This document shows, in pieces, positions 1-11,721 of a stretch of DNA of 64,000 bases (positions are counted from its first letter, which is position 1; each line of letters begins with the position of its first letter). The translations under genes were made by a program, and so were the position numbers. Below the pieces are notes generated by a model. The model searched no databases. It was not told where the DNA came from and saw nothing but the letters and a program-made list of their open reading frames with translations. The stretch is from Rhizodiscina lignyota (Eukaryota; Ascomycota; Dothideomycetes; Aulographales; Rhizodiscinaceae): NCBI GenBank assembly GCA_010015805.1, contig ML978124.1, positions 682,001 through 746,000 of the forward strand, read 5' to 3'.

Positions 1-1185
1 ACGAATCCAACGAAAGAGATTCTCGATAATGAGCTGAAAATCATCGCCGAGAGGGAAGGGATCACGAGCGTCAAGCTTTACATGACGTACGAACGAATGC
101 AGCTTACTGACCGAGAACTTCTGGATATCATGATGACTACACGAAGCCTCGGGATGACAACTATGGTACATTGCGAAAACAGTGGTCAGTGAATTTCCAA
201 GCTCATGCTGGGGCTATCATGGCTGGCATAATTGATCATTATACTCACGTGGCATTCAGATATGATTGCTCTCATCACTGAACGCCTTGAGGCGCGTGGG
301 CTGACAGATCCGTATTATCACGCTATTTCCCGTCCAATGATTGCAGAGAACGAGGCATCGTACCGTGCGATTGCTCTCGCAGAATTGGTCGATACTCCGA
401 TCCTTATCGTACACATGTCGTCCGAAGTCGCGTTAGCGACTGTCCGAGAAGCGCAGACACGAATGCTCCCCATCCATGCTGAGACATGTCCGCAATATCT
501 CTACCTCCTGAGTGAACGACTGAAAGGCGACAACTTTGAGGGCGCAAAGTGCGTCTGTTCTCCTCCGCTACGACACGAAAAGGCAGACCTCGACGCTCTA
601 TGGCAGAGCGTCGCCAATGGAACAATAACAACCTTCTCATCTGATCACGCACCAAGTAAATTTTACGTAGAAGGCGGCAAGCGCCTCGGTCTGATCGACG
701 GTATTCCTCGCTTCCGGGAAATCCCCAATGGCCTTCCGGGTGTTGAAACGCGTGTTCCTCTGCTATTTAGTTCGGCATATGGGCCAGATGCTCGTATCAG
801 TCTCCCACGATTCGTCCAGATTACTGCTACGAACCCGGCGAAACTATATGGCCTTGGAGCGCTGAAAGGCTCTATCGCTCCTGGATTCGATGCGGATCTT
901 GTCATTTGGTATCCTGATGATTACTTCATGGACGGCTTGGAAGTCAAACAGGACATGCTTCATCACAGTATAGACTACACCCCATATGAAGGGATGAAGC
1001 TCAAGAACTGGCCCCGGTACTCGCTTTTACGAGGTGAAGTAGTTTGGGACAGAGACAATGGCGGTGTAGTAGGCAAGATGGGGCAGGGAAACTTTGTCAA
1101 GAGAGCGAAAGGGGAGCTCGTTATGGGCAAGATGGGAAATCATGTTAAGGGCATGCTGTCGGAAGAACGACAGATGTGGGCATAG
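1..1185 (+). CDS. Dihydropyrimidinase (hydantoinase family), 5'-truncated
   Basis: C-terminal part of a cyclic amidohydrolase that opens dihydrouracil or dihydrothymine rings in reductive pyrimidine breakdown in the cytosol. The gene enters from the left edge in frame 1. Exon 1-184 ends in HCENS, and exon 260-1185 continues with DMIALITERL; the 75-bp intron is 185-259 (GTCAGT..CAG). The family pattern is clear: a metal-site-like HCEN segment, VHMSS, ETCPQYL, CSPPLR and SSDHAPSKF, then a C-terminal composite-domain strand GFDADLVIW. The TTG-initiated frame at 232 is only intron read-through. The missing N-terminus lies outside the window, so completeness and exact substrate (dihydropyrimidine versus hydantoin) cannot be judged. 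Family assignment is firm; the splice junction is inferred from reading-frame continuity. Confidence 0.88.
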
Positions 1186-2064
1186 TTGGAAGTGTAATAA
1201 GTAGTGCCTCAAACGTGGATATTCCGATATATACAGCTTTAAGTTTGTTCGCACTGCTCCTCCGCCAGCAAGTCGAGCAGGATTGAACTGAAACGCCGCT
1301 CATCACCTTCAATCTGCGTAAAGGCCAGGTAGTAACGAAATAGCTGCGCCCGGTTAACTGAACGGCTGCAGCAAGAACAAGTTTTGTTCTTTAGTATGAG
1401 CGAGAGCTTCCTTAAAAGCTCCACTAGTATCGACCATATACACGGAAGCTGCTTGTCTTCCATAAAATGCGCTCCGGTGTATACTTAATCATCGACGATT
1501 ATTGATTGCTCATGTAAAGCGTGTATGTGATACCTTATAATAGCTACTGCTCGTCAAAGAGCCCCATCCTCATCGCCATTCACATCGGGTCCGACTCATC
1601 ATCCTTTTCCGCTTCGATGGCCGTCAGCTAGTGCTAGCAAATACCTCTGATATAAAGGGGGTTTGTCACTTAAGATACCTCATCGGGTAATGTGCATGTT
1701 GATGGAGAGGTGTTTAACATGCGGGAATATAGCGCCTCGTAGAGCCGACGCTGAAAGCTTGGGGGAGGAGAAAATACATACATAATGTGAAGTTAAAGAT
1801 GAGAAACAATTAAAGCTAGAAACCGAATTGAAAGAAAAAAGAGCCCTTAGATCAGAGCGTATAATGCACTTCATTCAGCGCTTGCTTGCACTAGCTAGTG
1901 GGCTGGGCGGACTTGTTTAGATAAATGGGATCTACCATTTCGACAACATGCAATTACAACTTCTCAGTAATTCTTCCCCTAAAAAAAATCATCTATGGTG
2001 CTTATAATATGTCTAGGAAATAGAGGAGTAATAGAAAAAAAATTTATAAAATAAAAAAACAAAA

Positions 2065-2100
2065 GAATAGATCCGATCCCCGCGGGGGTCGATCCTATTC
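2065..2100. repeat. Imperfect inverted repeat around CCCCGCGGGG
   Basis: The arms start with GAATAG and end with CTATTC and meet at the palindrome CCCCGCGGGG. With the two centre bases as the loop, about 13 of 17 arm positions pair. The flanking DNA is strongly AT-rich, so this GC hairpin stands out. No role can be assigned. Confidence 0.5.
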
Positions 2101-4930
2101 CCCAGACCTGACAGCTCTGGCCGGTTGGCCACGGGAGGTGTGCAGGAGGAGCAAGTACAGCTCAGTTGAAGTCGAGGCTAACCCCTTGAGCCATACTGCC
2201 TTTTCGATAGGTAGTTAAAATTTGAATTTTGTATATATCTGTACCTACAATTTGCACACAACTTGAATTGCACTACACATTCAGCCCCCAAAATGGACGG
2301 CTAAAATAAATCCGAAATTAATTAATTCGAAATTAAACATATACCGAAGAAAACGCTCAAAACGCTTGAGGGTGCAGAACACGCAGAGACCAGCCCTCAG
2401 TCCTCTTTCACTCTTCTCAACAGAGCAAACAGCTGAACAGTTTCTCGATCGCAAGCGGCAAAATAATTATGTAGACGAAACACAAGGGGCCTTCAGTAGA
2501 TGATAGGCAACATCGATTCCATAGCATATTGTGAGAACCCCACAAAACATCAGCTGCATACTGATTCATCCCATGCCGTTTCTAGGCAATGTTTGTGGAA
2601 GGGCTTTTTATATTCTTTGGGAAATATAGTGTTATTAGCAGATGAATCTTACGATCGAGAGCGGTGAGGAGATATCTCCATCTAATTTCATCTGGCTCTT
2701 CCTTTATCTCAGCACTGGAAGAAAGGACTTTCCCGACTATACTTATCTCTGTTCTCATCTACCATCATCTTCAGCTCCTCTCTTCACGCCGGACTGAGTT
2801 CAATCGGTTACGTGCTCTACCTCACGATGGGCGCTCTTTCTGGCCCTCGAAGTGCTTTTCATAGTAAACAGATTTCTGCTACGACATCTACGACGATATA
2901 GGCATCTAGAAAAAGGTACATTGGCTTCATAAAAGCCGTCATCTATCTATGTCCTACTAATTGGGGTTGGGACGAAGTCGAGATCGGATGAAAGAACATC
3001 CGAGGATACGAATCGCCCGACCAGACTCCATCCATCATCATATCCTCTACCTATTCTAGTAAATTGTACAAGCTTCCAATAAGATGCTATTAATATCCAT
3101 TCTAAGGAGAGTTGAACTACTCTGCCCTTTCGCTTACACACTGCCCTCAAGCAGCCCAACTGCGTAAGAGACTCGAATTGCTCGCGAACCCAAAGATTCT
3201 TCATGAAGATTGCATCGAACGACGGTCGCTACGCATCCTTGATCCCTTAGCTTGTCAATCATTTGTCATGCTTCTGTACCGGCTGATTCCCATACCAAGC
3301 TCTCTCTAGATTCCTATCTATCGCTGAACATAAAGTCTTTCAACAGTCAATCTCCCTTGGACACTAAAATGACTGCGGTGACGTGATTCCCTACAAATTT
3401 ACCGTTGGCGCTTCTTTCACAGCTGCCTCTTTGTCCTAATGAGTCCTCTGCGACTGCCCTCATTGAACGCCAACTATTATTCGTTCAGGAAAGTTTATCT
3501 CAATCTCTCACTCTCAAAGCTCAGTTGACTTAACCATCCTCCTGCAGCTTCTCCGTGTCATGCTGGACTGTCTCCCCATCGGCAACGCCCTCCCTCTGTA
3601 CTTTCCTTGCGCTTTCCGCTGGTGCCTTCGTCAGCAATATGTTGCTTGCCAGCGGTCTCGCCTCTATCTGGTCTCTCAATATCAGCATATCCCGGAACGA
3701 GCTCTGCCTTTACTCCGCAGTCATTTGAACCATTCACTCGTCGTAGATCCGGGCGAGCGCATCTCATCTACCGACGATACAATAGCAGCCTTACATGGCG
3801 TCAGCGCGGATTATATTCTGACTGACCGCATCTCGCATGGCAACCACACGGCGAGGAAGACAGCTTAGCATCAGATACCAGCATCGCAGATCACGGTCTA
3901 GCTGATCGCACCTCACATACCAATCACATAGCGCAAGACCTTCCAGCGTCACTCACTGTCAATGCTGACTTGCCTCCGCTGGATCTATATCGCATGACAA
4001 CAATGCAGAGGAGGGGAATTATTATGAGTCTGTGGCAGCAGCCGCCTGAGGTCCATCAGAGACTTGAGAGTGGAAGTCCAATCAGCGGAATCGGCCGATT
4101 AGTGCCGATTGCAATTGTAAGGTATTCGTTAATCAATCAGACTAATTGAGCTGATTGATTATATGAGTATCTATGCAATCGGTCGAATTGTCAACTTTCG
4201 ATCAGTAGAGCGACTGGTGGCTGATCAATTAATTGGATTTCTAGAAACTCTGCGCTCTGGTTGATCGGGGTAGAGTGTTAGACTAGAATTTCTTAGGTTC
4301 TAACAAACCGGCTTTCACATGTAACGTACGTACGGCTAAACTTTTGTATAGGCCAGCTTGCTAAGCCGATTACAGTTGACGATTGGTGACTGATTATATT
4401 TTCCATTCAACTCAGTCCCGTCGATTGATTATCCAGCCACGGGCGAGTACGCATCCTCCTCCTTTCGGGAAAACAAGGTTTAGAGCTTTACTTTTAAAGC
4501 TTCTGCCCCCAATCAGATCCTGTCGATCAAACAAAGAATGGCCTGTGCAAAAAGACTCCAATCAGATCAGACCCGCTCACATATGATTGTTTATTACTGA
4601 TTTGTGCTGCAAGTTACGGTTGGCCAGATTCTGGGTTCGCATTTGCCTTCAACATGCTAATTCATGCCGCAACAGATTTTCCCAAGTCCGTACACACGGT
4701 ACGAACGGACTTTGATCACTCTTCCACATCCCCTCCATGCATGCGCGCAGTCTGCTTTTCGACTTGGGCATTCTAGCTCTATCGTACCTTCGTGCTACAC
4801 ATGCTCTGCAGTAAGTACGATGTTTACGGTAATGTATAAAATCTTCACAAGTATGCGGAAGGGCGAAGAGCGGCCTCCGCGTATGATTGAATGGAACCTC
4901 TGGGAGCGGTTGGGTGAGGCCAAACCATTC

Positions 4931-5070
4931 GACTCAGAAATTTGAACAGCAAGTGTTAAGGGCAAATGGATCATTCACAGAACTACGGACTTCTCCGGCC
5001 GACTCAGAAATTTCAACAGCAAGTGTTAAGGGCAAATGGATCATTCACAGAACTACGGATTTCTCCGCCT
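4931..5070. repeat. 70-bp tandem duplication upstream of the CCHC gene
   Basis: Two head-to-tail copies, each beginning GACTCAGAAATTT, start at 4931 and 5001 and differ at only a few positions (for example TTTGAAC versus TTTCAAC). They lie directly upstream of the TATA-like element and start codon of the CCHC gene, so the promoter region of that gene is duplicated. Confidence 0.85.
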
Positions 5071-5090
5071 TCCGCTAAGGCTGCCGTGGC

Positions 5091-5097
5091 TATAAAA
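5091..5097 (+). promoter_or_regulatory. TATA-like box of the CCHC gene
   Basis: TATAAAA lies about 60 bp upstream of the ATG at 5155 and is followed by a pyrimidine-rich stretch (TTCTTCTTCTTTCC) typical of fungal transcription start regions. Assignment rests on spacing and motif only. Confidence 0.5.
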
Positions 5098-5154
5098 CAT
5101 CAGCTCCACAGCTCCATCCTTCTTCTTCTTTCCTCACCCAGAACACCAGCCGCC

Positions 5155-6518
5155 ATGGCGTCCACCAATACTCAGTGTTGGGATTGCCACGGGCTAGGAC
5201 ATAACAAGAGAAGATGCCCCTTAAAGGTCCTCAGGATCGTCAATCGGAGCCATAACATTGTCGTCCATGGAACCATTTTCCGGTGTCACCTTTGCGGCAC
5301 ACCAGGACACTTCAAAGACGACTGCAGACACCTGGTCAGGCCGCTGCTGCCTCCACCTCCTCCTCCCAACCGTCAGTGCCGGCTTTGCGGCCAGCAAGGA
5401 CATCCAAAATGGGCCTGCCCACAAAGATGGTCTTGGCCTAAATTCAACACTGCAATGAGAGACGCTTCGTACTTGCTGAAAGAGAACACGGACGCGCGCA
5501 CCCCTTACGTCCCCTTGGTCGAGAAGCAGCGGGCTCTCTTGGTACAACAGACCTACAGAGTCCTGAATCGTCTTAACAACTCCCCGCCGACAGCGCAAGA
5601 TATCGCCCAGGTGATGCAGAACTCGACAGACCCTGAGTACGAAGTGCTCAGGATGATGGATGCGGCAATACATAGCCAGAGCCTGCAGGAGCGGCAACTG
5701 ATAGCAGCCGCAATCTTCTACAGCAATGTGACACTCCACAGGAGCTTCATAGAGTCACTCCACGGCCGGTAAGTCATATCCTTTCTAGATCCCATATAAG
5801 TCCTGCGCGATCTATAACAACTAGCTCCCAGACCTATATTGACCCCAACTTGGCCGATGACAACTTGCGGGAAGCCCTCAAGGAGTACAGCTCTATCGGC
5901 GCCGCCAGGCAAGACTGGCAACTGCCACATCCACAGCCACTCTGGATCACCCGTGTCATCGTCTTCCACGGCTGGGACGAAGCATTCAACTTCTCCGCGG
6001 ACCACGTCATCTCGAGGTACCGATACTTTCTCTGCTCCGCCATCCAGGCAGTCGGCCGGCCAGAATGGAAGCTCGAGATACAGACAGCCTACATCGAGGG
6101 GTGCCGTGTCACCGTCGACGGCAATGACAGTAAGCCTACGAGGCTCTCCCGGGAGAAGTGTGTCTCGCTGTGGTGGCGCCGCCGCAGCGGCAACCCTGCG
6201 GACCTCCTGTTCTTCCCGCCCATGCTTGCCGCCGCGCAAGCAGACGCGTACCTGAAGGCGGAGGCCGCAGCGATGCAGCTGCAGCGCGTGCTGCCACGCG
6301 TGCTGGAGGGGGAGAAGTGGGGTCAGGTGGTGCTGGAGGGGGAGGACAACTTCCGGGAGATCTTTGAGTATGAGGAAATACTCAACAGGCGAATCCAGGA
6401 GATGGAGGTGTCGGCGGTGGGTGAGCCGGGGGTGCAGCTTTGCGCTGCCTTTGCGGAGCTTAAGGCGAGAATTCGGTGCCAGCCGATGGACCAGATGACG
6501 AAGCTTTTCTGGATTTGA
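5155..6518 (+). CDS. Three-zinc-knuckle (CCHC) protein of unknown role
   Basis: A 435-residue protein. Exons are 5155-5768 and 5825-6518, with intron 5769-5824 (GTAAGT..TAG). The ATG at 5155 has a strong context (GCCGCCATGG). Three CX2CX4HX4C knuckles are visible at about residues 8-21, 44-57 and 75-88, the last two separated by a proline run. Such knuckles bind single-stranded RNA or DNA. The remaining 345 residues are mostly helical-looking and have no family I recognise. There is no reverse transcriptase, protease or integrase nearby, so a retroelement Gag is possible but unsupported. Upstream it has a 70-bp duplication, and its 3' end runs into a 55-bp duplication. It is probably an accessory, lineage-restricted gene. 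Confidence 0.7.
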
Positions 6519-6623
6519 ATGAGGAGTTGAGGGAACCGGCGGTGCACACTTGCACAGAGATATCTGGGTTTGAATGAGGAGTTGCAGGGACCAGCGGTGC
6601 ACACTTGCACAGGTATATCTTAA
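6514..6623. repeat. 55-bp tandem duplication at the 3' end of the CCHC gene
   Basis: Two copies starting TTTGAATGAGGAGTTG at 6514 and 6569, both containing GGTGCACACTTGCACAG. The first copy overlaps the stop codon of the CCHC gene (6516-6518), so the duplication probably began in its 3' coding end or UTR. Confidence 0.8.
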
Positions 6624-6811
6624 CGTCAAAACATTGTTTACCATCTCGTCCAATTGTGCTTTGAGCTTCTGCGTTGCCCCAGTGACATAGGACTTGCCTC
6701 AATATCACCACTCTTGTGCTCGATTTGGTCACTCTTACAAGGTAGGATCGGCCTATTCTCTAACTTATTGCATTGTTTGGCTGGTATTCACTATCCCATC
6801 CACCTCAAATC

Positions 6812-9436
6812 CTACATCACACCCTCCTGGAATCGCTCCACGCCCTTCTTAATCTCCCTTATAATCTCATTCGCCTCCGGCTGGCTCCTCGCCTCAAAGT
6901 CATACCGCTTCGTCTCCTTCTCCTTATATACATGCACCGAGAGCATGCGCGGGTGCCTCCGCGACACCTTGCAACCCACCACGCTACTGTAGTGCACCGT
7001 CGTCGTCTTACCAGGCGCCTCCAACAATCCCTTTCCGCCGGCACCATGGCCCTCCTGCGAGGGCATGATGTGAAGATACTCGCCGTCGAGAGCGAGCACG
7101 CGCGACGACGAAGATGAGAAGGACATCGGCTGCTTGCGAATGACGTTGAAGCGCTTGTAATTGTTGGCGGTAAGGAATGCATCGTTCCGCGCTGCGAGAG
7201 GATGCAGCGGTGTTGGGCCGACAATGACCTGCTTTCCACTTTTGGTCTTCTTCGTCGTCGTGCCACCGGGGGTGATGAGTAGTGGCGCATTGGGGCTGCC
7301 ACTTGCGGGACTGCCGGCCAACCCGATGCCCGCGACGCCATCTGCACCCATGAAACGCCGGCGCACGAGGTCGAGCTCGGAGCGGTCGCCGAGAGCTTCG
7401 ATGGTGCGGTCCGTTGGTGCGACGGTGGAGGAGCCGTGGACCTTGAGGACATAGATGGCTTTGTCTACGTTCAGCTTCTTACACACTTGGTCGAAGACTT
7501 CGGCAATATAGGTATCGGTGGTGACTTCAATTGCCGTAGTGCGTGTGAGGAAGTTGTCGTCAGTGAAGTGGATGGTTATGGTCTTTGGTGGACCGGTACG
7601 TGGGACTGCATGAGAGACTGGGCCGGCTGGAGCATCGAGAAGGTTGCTGCTGTCTTTGCGAGTAGTTGCAGTGAATATTGGACCCATGATGGGATTGCGA
7701 GGCGCAGGCGTTGGAATAGGTGATGGATGCTCTGATTTGATCTGTATATTGGGAGCAGCAGCAGCAACTTCTGAGGCTTCTTGTGCAGCTTTAGCTTCTT
7801 GGCTGTATTTCGGCGTTTGCCTTTCATTGTCTTGGAATTCTCGTTCCGATGCTTCGACAAGTGCAAACTCATCCCACGGCTTGTCGCGAGCGCGACCTCT
7901 CTGTGGCCGGTTGTTGTTCGATGTGAAGTCTGTCATTGGCTTTGTACGCGTGATTGCCGAGAAATCGTATTCGACTTCTTCATCCTCGACCATGCGGAAA
8001 TTCCAGCAGTTGATATTCATTTTTGATCCCTCGATGGGAGGCTCGAGGTTTTCTTCACCATAGCGATAGAGCGCCAATCCGATAGCCTCGGCCACGGTGA
8101 CAGGATTGCCACTATCCGTGGTCCTACGGATTAGGAGTTCAGAGACCTTGATGCTCTTGCAGTGCGGCAAATAGAGCTTGATGTAAAGCGGATTTGGATC
8201 GCCCTTGCCTGACAAAGTCGCAAATTGCTCAAATGGGCTCTCTGGTTTCTTGTTTTTAACCTTGAGAGCCATTGATAGGAGACTTGAAGGTTGAATGATG
8301 CTGATGGGCCTTGGCGGTGGCAAGGCTTGAAGGACAGGAGGTGGTTGCTTCGATTTCCGCGGTGAGTTGTCACGCGGCGTGCCGCCTGGTAATGGTGGTA
8401 ATTGTGGTAACCTAGTTTCTAATGGTGAAGTAAGATCATCGCCAACTTCTCCAAGGATTGATGTCGAATCTGCGGTACCGCTGAACTCGGACGTAATACT
8501 GCTATCATCAGAGTCTACCCCAGCATCCTCTCCATCTTCGTGGCCAGGCTCATCATCCTCGCGCTCGGCTTCTTGTATACGCAATGTCAGCATCTTGCTT
8601 GCGTTCGCAGCACGCTGTCCATTGATCGTACGCTTCCGGAACAATGACTGTTCGATTTCATTTTCTGAAGAGAGTTCGCTACTGGTTGTTGTGTCTCGCC
8701 TGGGTCGTCCCTTGATCGTCTCAACCGTAGATATGGAGTCTCCTCTCTTCAAGTGATCGTTATCCGGGGGTTTCGAAGGCGAGGTGACCATCACAGATGG
8801 TCCATTTTTCTTCACATTTGACTCCTGAAGCGGTGAGGAGCCTGCTCTACTCCGCAGCGGCATCTTCGTGAACTTGAGCTGCTGCACCGCACTGTTCTTG
8901 GTTAGTATCTTCTAGACTTGTCCGTAGGACTGTCCAACTCACGTTGGCTCATCCGCCTCATCACTCTCATCACTCAGATCGCTGCTATCTTCATCCTCCA
9001 TCTCTCTCTCCCTTCTTCGTCGCCTCCTGACATCTCTTGTTGGCCCTACGGTGTCATTGCTTCCTCCGCCTCCCGTTACCATGCCACCTTCCTCTTCATC
9101 ATCCCCAAATCCAGATGGAGCGTCTAACTCAGCGGGGGCCGGTGCACGGAAGTACTCTGAAGTGACTACCGTCGGTATTGGTGGACTATACGTGCGCTTG
9201 ATCTCTGAAGCGTTCGGAGCCCAGCCAGCGGCACGGAATGCAGGGTCATTGAGGACAGAGGTATTGACGGTAATGAGGCGTTCGGGGTAGGCATCGCGGT
9301 TATGAGTGAGGAAAGCAGTTCGAAGTTGATAGATCACGAATCTAGCATATGTCAGTATACAAGACGATTGCTTGGATCCATAAATGAAGCAATGAGCTCA
9401 GGAGGGAACGCACTCGTCATTTTGCAGGAGTGACAT
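6812..9436 (-). CDS. sin1: SIN1/AVO1, TORC2 subunit
   Basis: Scaffold subunit of TOR complex 2, linking membrane stress to AGC kinases. Three exons on the minus strand: 9414-9436, 8943-9341 and 6812-8891, giving 833 residues. Introns are 72 bp (9342-9413) and 51 bp (8892-8942). The start MSLLQNDEFVIYQLR matches the conserved N-terminus of fungal Sin1, which decides the tiny 23-nt first exon. Domains in order: acidic/serine-rich N-terminus; CRIM domain at about 345-460 (ESPFEQFATLSGKGDPN, then NINCWNFRMVEDEEVEYDF); a Ras-binding-like region at about 575-660; and a C-terminal PH domain at about 710-830 beginning after PLAARNDAFLTANNYKRF. It is divergent from the PRCC-type gene, 276 bp apart. 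Confidence 0.92.
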
Positions 9437-9712
9437 CTTCAGTTCTGAAGGAGAATCGGTGTCTGCGTTGAATTCATGATATTGCAGTAGATATGGAGGG
9501 GGATTGCATGGGTTCCACGAGGTCGTAGCGTGGGGTGGACTGTTGGTCTGACGTTGCGCGTGCAAGCTCCGGGGTTGGGGTTCAGCCCTACCGACGCCAC
9601 GACTAACGCGGAATATTTCCAGAAGCTTGTCGATTTCAGCACCATTGACCTTTAACTCACACCTTCGATTCAGCTTCCGACTCACTTTCAATTCGAATCA
9701 CAAATCGCAACC

Positions 9713-10873
9713 ATGAATCTAGTAGCCTATTCCGACAGCGAAGATTCTGACGCCGAACCCTCGAAGCCTACTCCTGCACCCGCTCCAGCTGCCAAACCCG
9801 CGCCGAAAGCTTCAGCACAGAAGATTGTCGACCGCGCCAATCCGGGTAAGATTCGCGTCAACCTACCTACCGCGACCGCGTCCGAAGATAGCAAGGACAA
9901 TGTCAGCGGCGATGCGCCACCCGCAAAGCGCGCCAGGACTGGTGGCGCGTTCGGGGGATTCAACGCGATGCTGCCCGCACCCAAAAAGACAGCAGAGTCT
10001 GCAAAAGGATCCGGTGGAGGTGTGAACAGAGGCTTAGGAAGGGGTGTCCATTTCAAAACTTCTGCACAAGCAGCTTTCAGCCGCGAGCCTGTTGAATTCA
10101 CACCAGTCGACAGGTCGGAGCCCGAGGGTGGGATGGGCAATGGAGATGGAGTCAAGGGGTTCCCACAAGAGAAGAAGGAAGAGGAGGTGAAACTCATTGG
10201 CAAGCCGACGGTGTTCAAGCCACTATCGGTGGTGAACAAGCAGAAGAAAAAGAAGAGGACTGCTGCGGAGGTGGCTGCGGACACTACAAATTCCATGAAG
10301 CCTTCGTCTACTACCGCAGACAAAAAGTCGTCGACTACTGCACAACCGCCTGCTCCAGCTCCCAAGCCGAAAGTATCGCTGTTTTCTCTTCAGCAAGATG
10401 ATGGCCCAATTGTATTGCCACCTGAGCCACAAGAGGCAGACGCCGTCGACGAGGCAGCTGATGATCCATCTCCAGACGATGGCACAACCACTCAGTCACT
10501 CCAATATCCGGTTAGCGCCGATACTAATGCGCCGAGCAACTCACTGAATGTCATCGCCGCCGATATGAAACTAACTGCAGCCGAACGCCGACAACTATTC
10601 GGCCGCAATGCATCGAAAAATGCGCCCGAGGCTGTCAACGTGGTCAACTTCAACACCGACGCGGAGTATGCCGCGAATGAAGCAGCACGTGCATCTGGTG
10701 AACTGGCGGCACAAGCGCAGCAGAACATGGGAGTTAGGGCAATTGCGCCAGGCAAGCACAGCTTGAAGCAGCTGATGAATGCGGCGACGAGCCAGAAGGA
10801 TGTGCTAGAAGATAGCTTCGCACAAGGGAAGAGGAACAAGAAGGAGGCAGGGAATAAGTATGGATGGTCTTGA
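9713..10873 (+). CDS. PRCC-type protein (mitotic checkpoint regulator family)
   Basis: A 386-residue single-exon protein. The N-terminus MNLVAYSDSEDSD and the C-terminal segment from about residue 285, ending KHSLKQLMNAATSQK and NKYGWS, are the hallmarks of the PRCC family (proline-rich protein mitotic checkpoint control factor). In animals PRCC is nuclear and is associated with splicing factors and MAD2B. The middle is low-complexity, with lysine runs (KQKKKKR) usable as a nuclear signal and Pro/Ala-rich stretches. The ATG at 9713 has context CAACCATGA. It is divergent from sin1. Function in this organism is inferred from the family alone. Confidence 0.82.
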   Translation: MNLVAYSDSEDSDAEPSKPTPAPAPAAKPAPKASAQKIVDRANPGKIRVNLPTATASEDSKDNVSGDAPPAKRARTGGAFGGFNAMLPAPKKTAESAKGSGGGVNRGLGRGVHFKTSAQAAFSREPVEFTPVDRSEPEGGMGNGDGVKGFPQEKKEEEVKLIGKPTVFKPLSVVNKQKKKKRTAAEVAADTTNSMKPSSTTADKKSSTTAQPPAPAPKPKVSLFSLQQDDGPIVLPPEPQEADAVDEAADDPSPDDGTTTQSLQYPVSADTNAPSNSLNVIAADMKLTAAERRQLFGRNASKNAPEAVNVVNFNTDAEYAANEAARASGELAAQAQQNMGVRAIAPGKHSLKQLMNAATSQKDVLEDSFAQGKRNKKEAGNKYGWS

Positions 10874-11721
10874 TTCTGGTTCGGTTATGAGCTACAGGTG
10901 TTTATCCATAAACACACTTTCCACCATCTGCTACCAAGGAGCTGGCCGCAGGCCATCAAGCAGTACATGCACTTTCATCGACAGTTGAGAATGGGACAGG
11001 CCCCCACAATGATAGCAACTGAAGGATTTGGAACAAGTCTGCCCATGTATTGAGGAGGAAATGGCGATGTTGTCAGATTAGATCAAGTAATTTGCCCAGC
11101 ATCAGCTCCGTAGGCACCGAAGGATACCAAATTCATAACGCACAGATGCAGAGCAGAGGGTTTCGAGCTTCAGTGTCCTCCGGTAGTTCTGCCAAATGGA
11201 GCTTATGGCGTTGTCCATCATCATCCAACATGCTAGTGGGAGAAGAGGACGTGAGCCGGGACGTCGAAATAAGGCCTTCAGCGCTAGCGCGTGCGCGATG
11301 GCGGCTGCGCTTAGGGTAGCGGCGATCGGGCTTGGGCCCCTGGGCCGTTGGGTGACGCGAGCATTTAAAGTGTCCACATTTCGCCTCCAGACCACCACGC
11401 GCGCACGCCAAGCCCTCATGCAATTTCCGCCACTGCTTCGCCATCTCAGCGCCGCACGTGACGACATCGCCGCCCAATACGGACAAAGACTGGACACGCA
11501 CACGGCAGCTGGATAAATATTGTCGGAATTATTTGTCTGCCCCTCTGACATCCACGCTCCTGTCTTTGTGCGCCAATCAGACACTGCGCACTGTGCACGC
11601 GCAGCGAGCGTCGTCACCGGCATTCCCACGTTGCAAGCTTACCGCGGTCGAAAAGCAAACACCGCAGTTTTCCCGATCATACCGCGGACGGACGTTAATT
11701 TCCAAATCCATCGCCGCGCAT
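10874..11721. other. Intergenic, PRCC-type gene to NC2-alpha gene
   Basis: About 850 bp with several overlapping frames but none with a recognisable product. It probably holds the 3' UTR of the PRCC-type gene and the promoter of the NC2-alpha gene. Confidence 0.5.

Larger units (their letters stand above)
1186..5154. other. Gene-poor stretch, about 4 kb
   Basis: No reading frame here resembles a known family or shows a convincing start and splice pattern. A 74-codon minus frame (1239-1463, ATG start, ends EEQCEQT) sits just 3' of the dihydropyrimidinase and could be a relic; I cannot identify it. AT-rich tracts occur around 1980-2060 and 2220-2340. An imperfect inverted repeat lies at 2065-2100 and a 70-bp tandem duplication at 4931-5070, each listed separately. 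Confidence 0.5.

Noticed and set aside
5718-6653. 311-codon minus frame opposite the CCHC gene
   Set aside because: It overlaps both CCHC exons and the intron, and looks like GC-rich antisense sequence without family features.
9727-10365. 212-codon minus frame opposite the PRCC-type gene
   Set aside because: Antisense of a low-complexity Pro/Ala/Lys region whose plus-strand protein has clear family marks.
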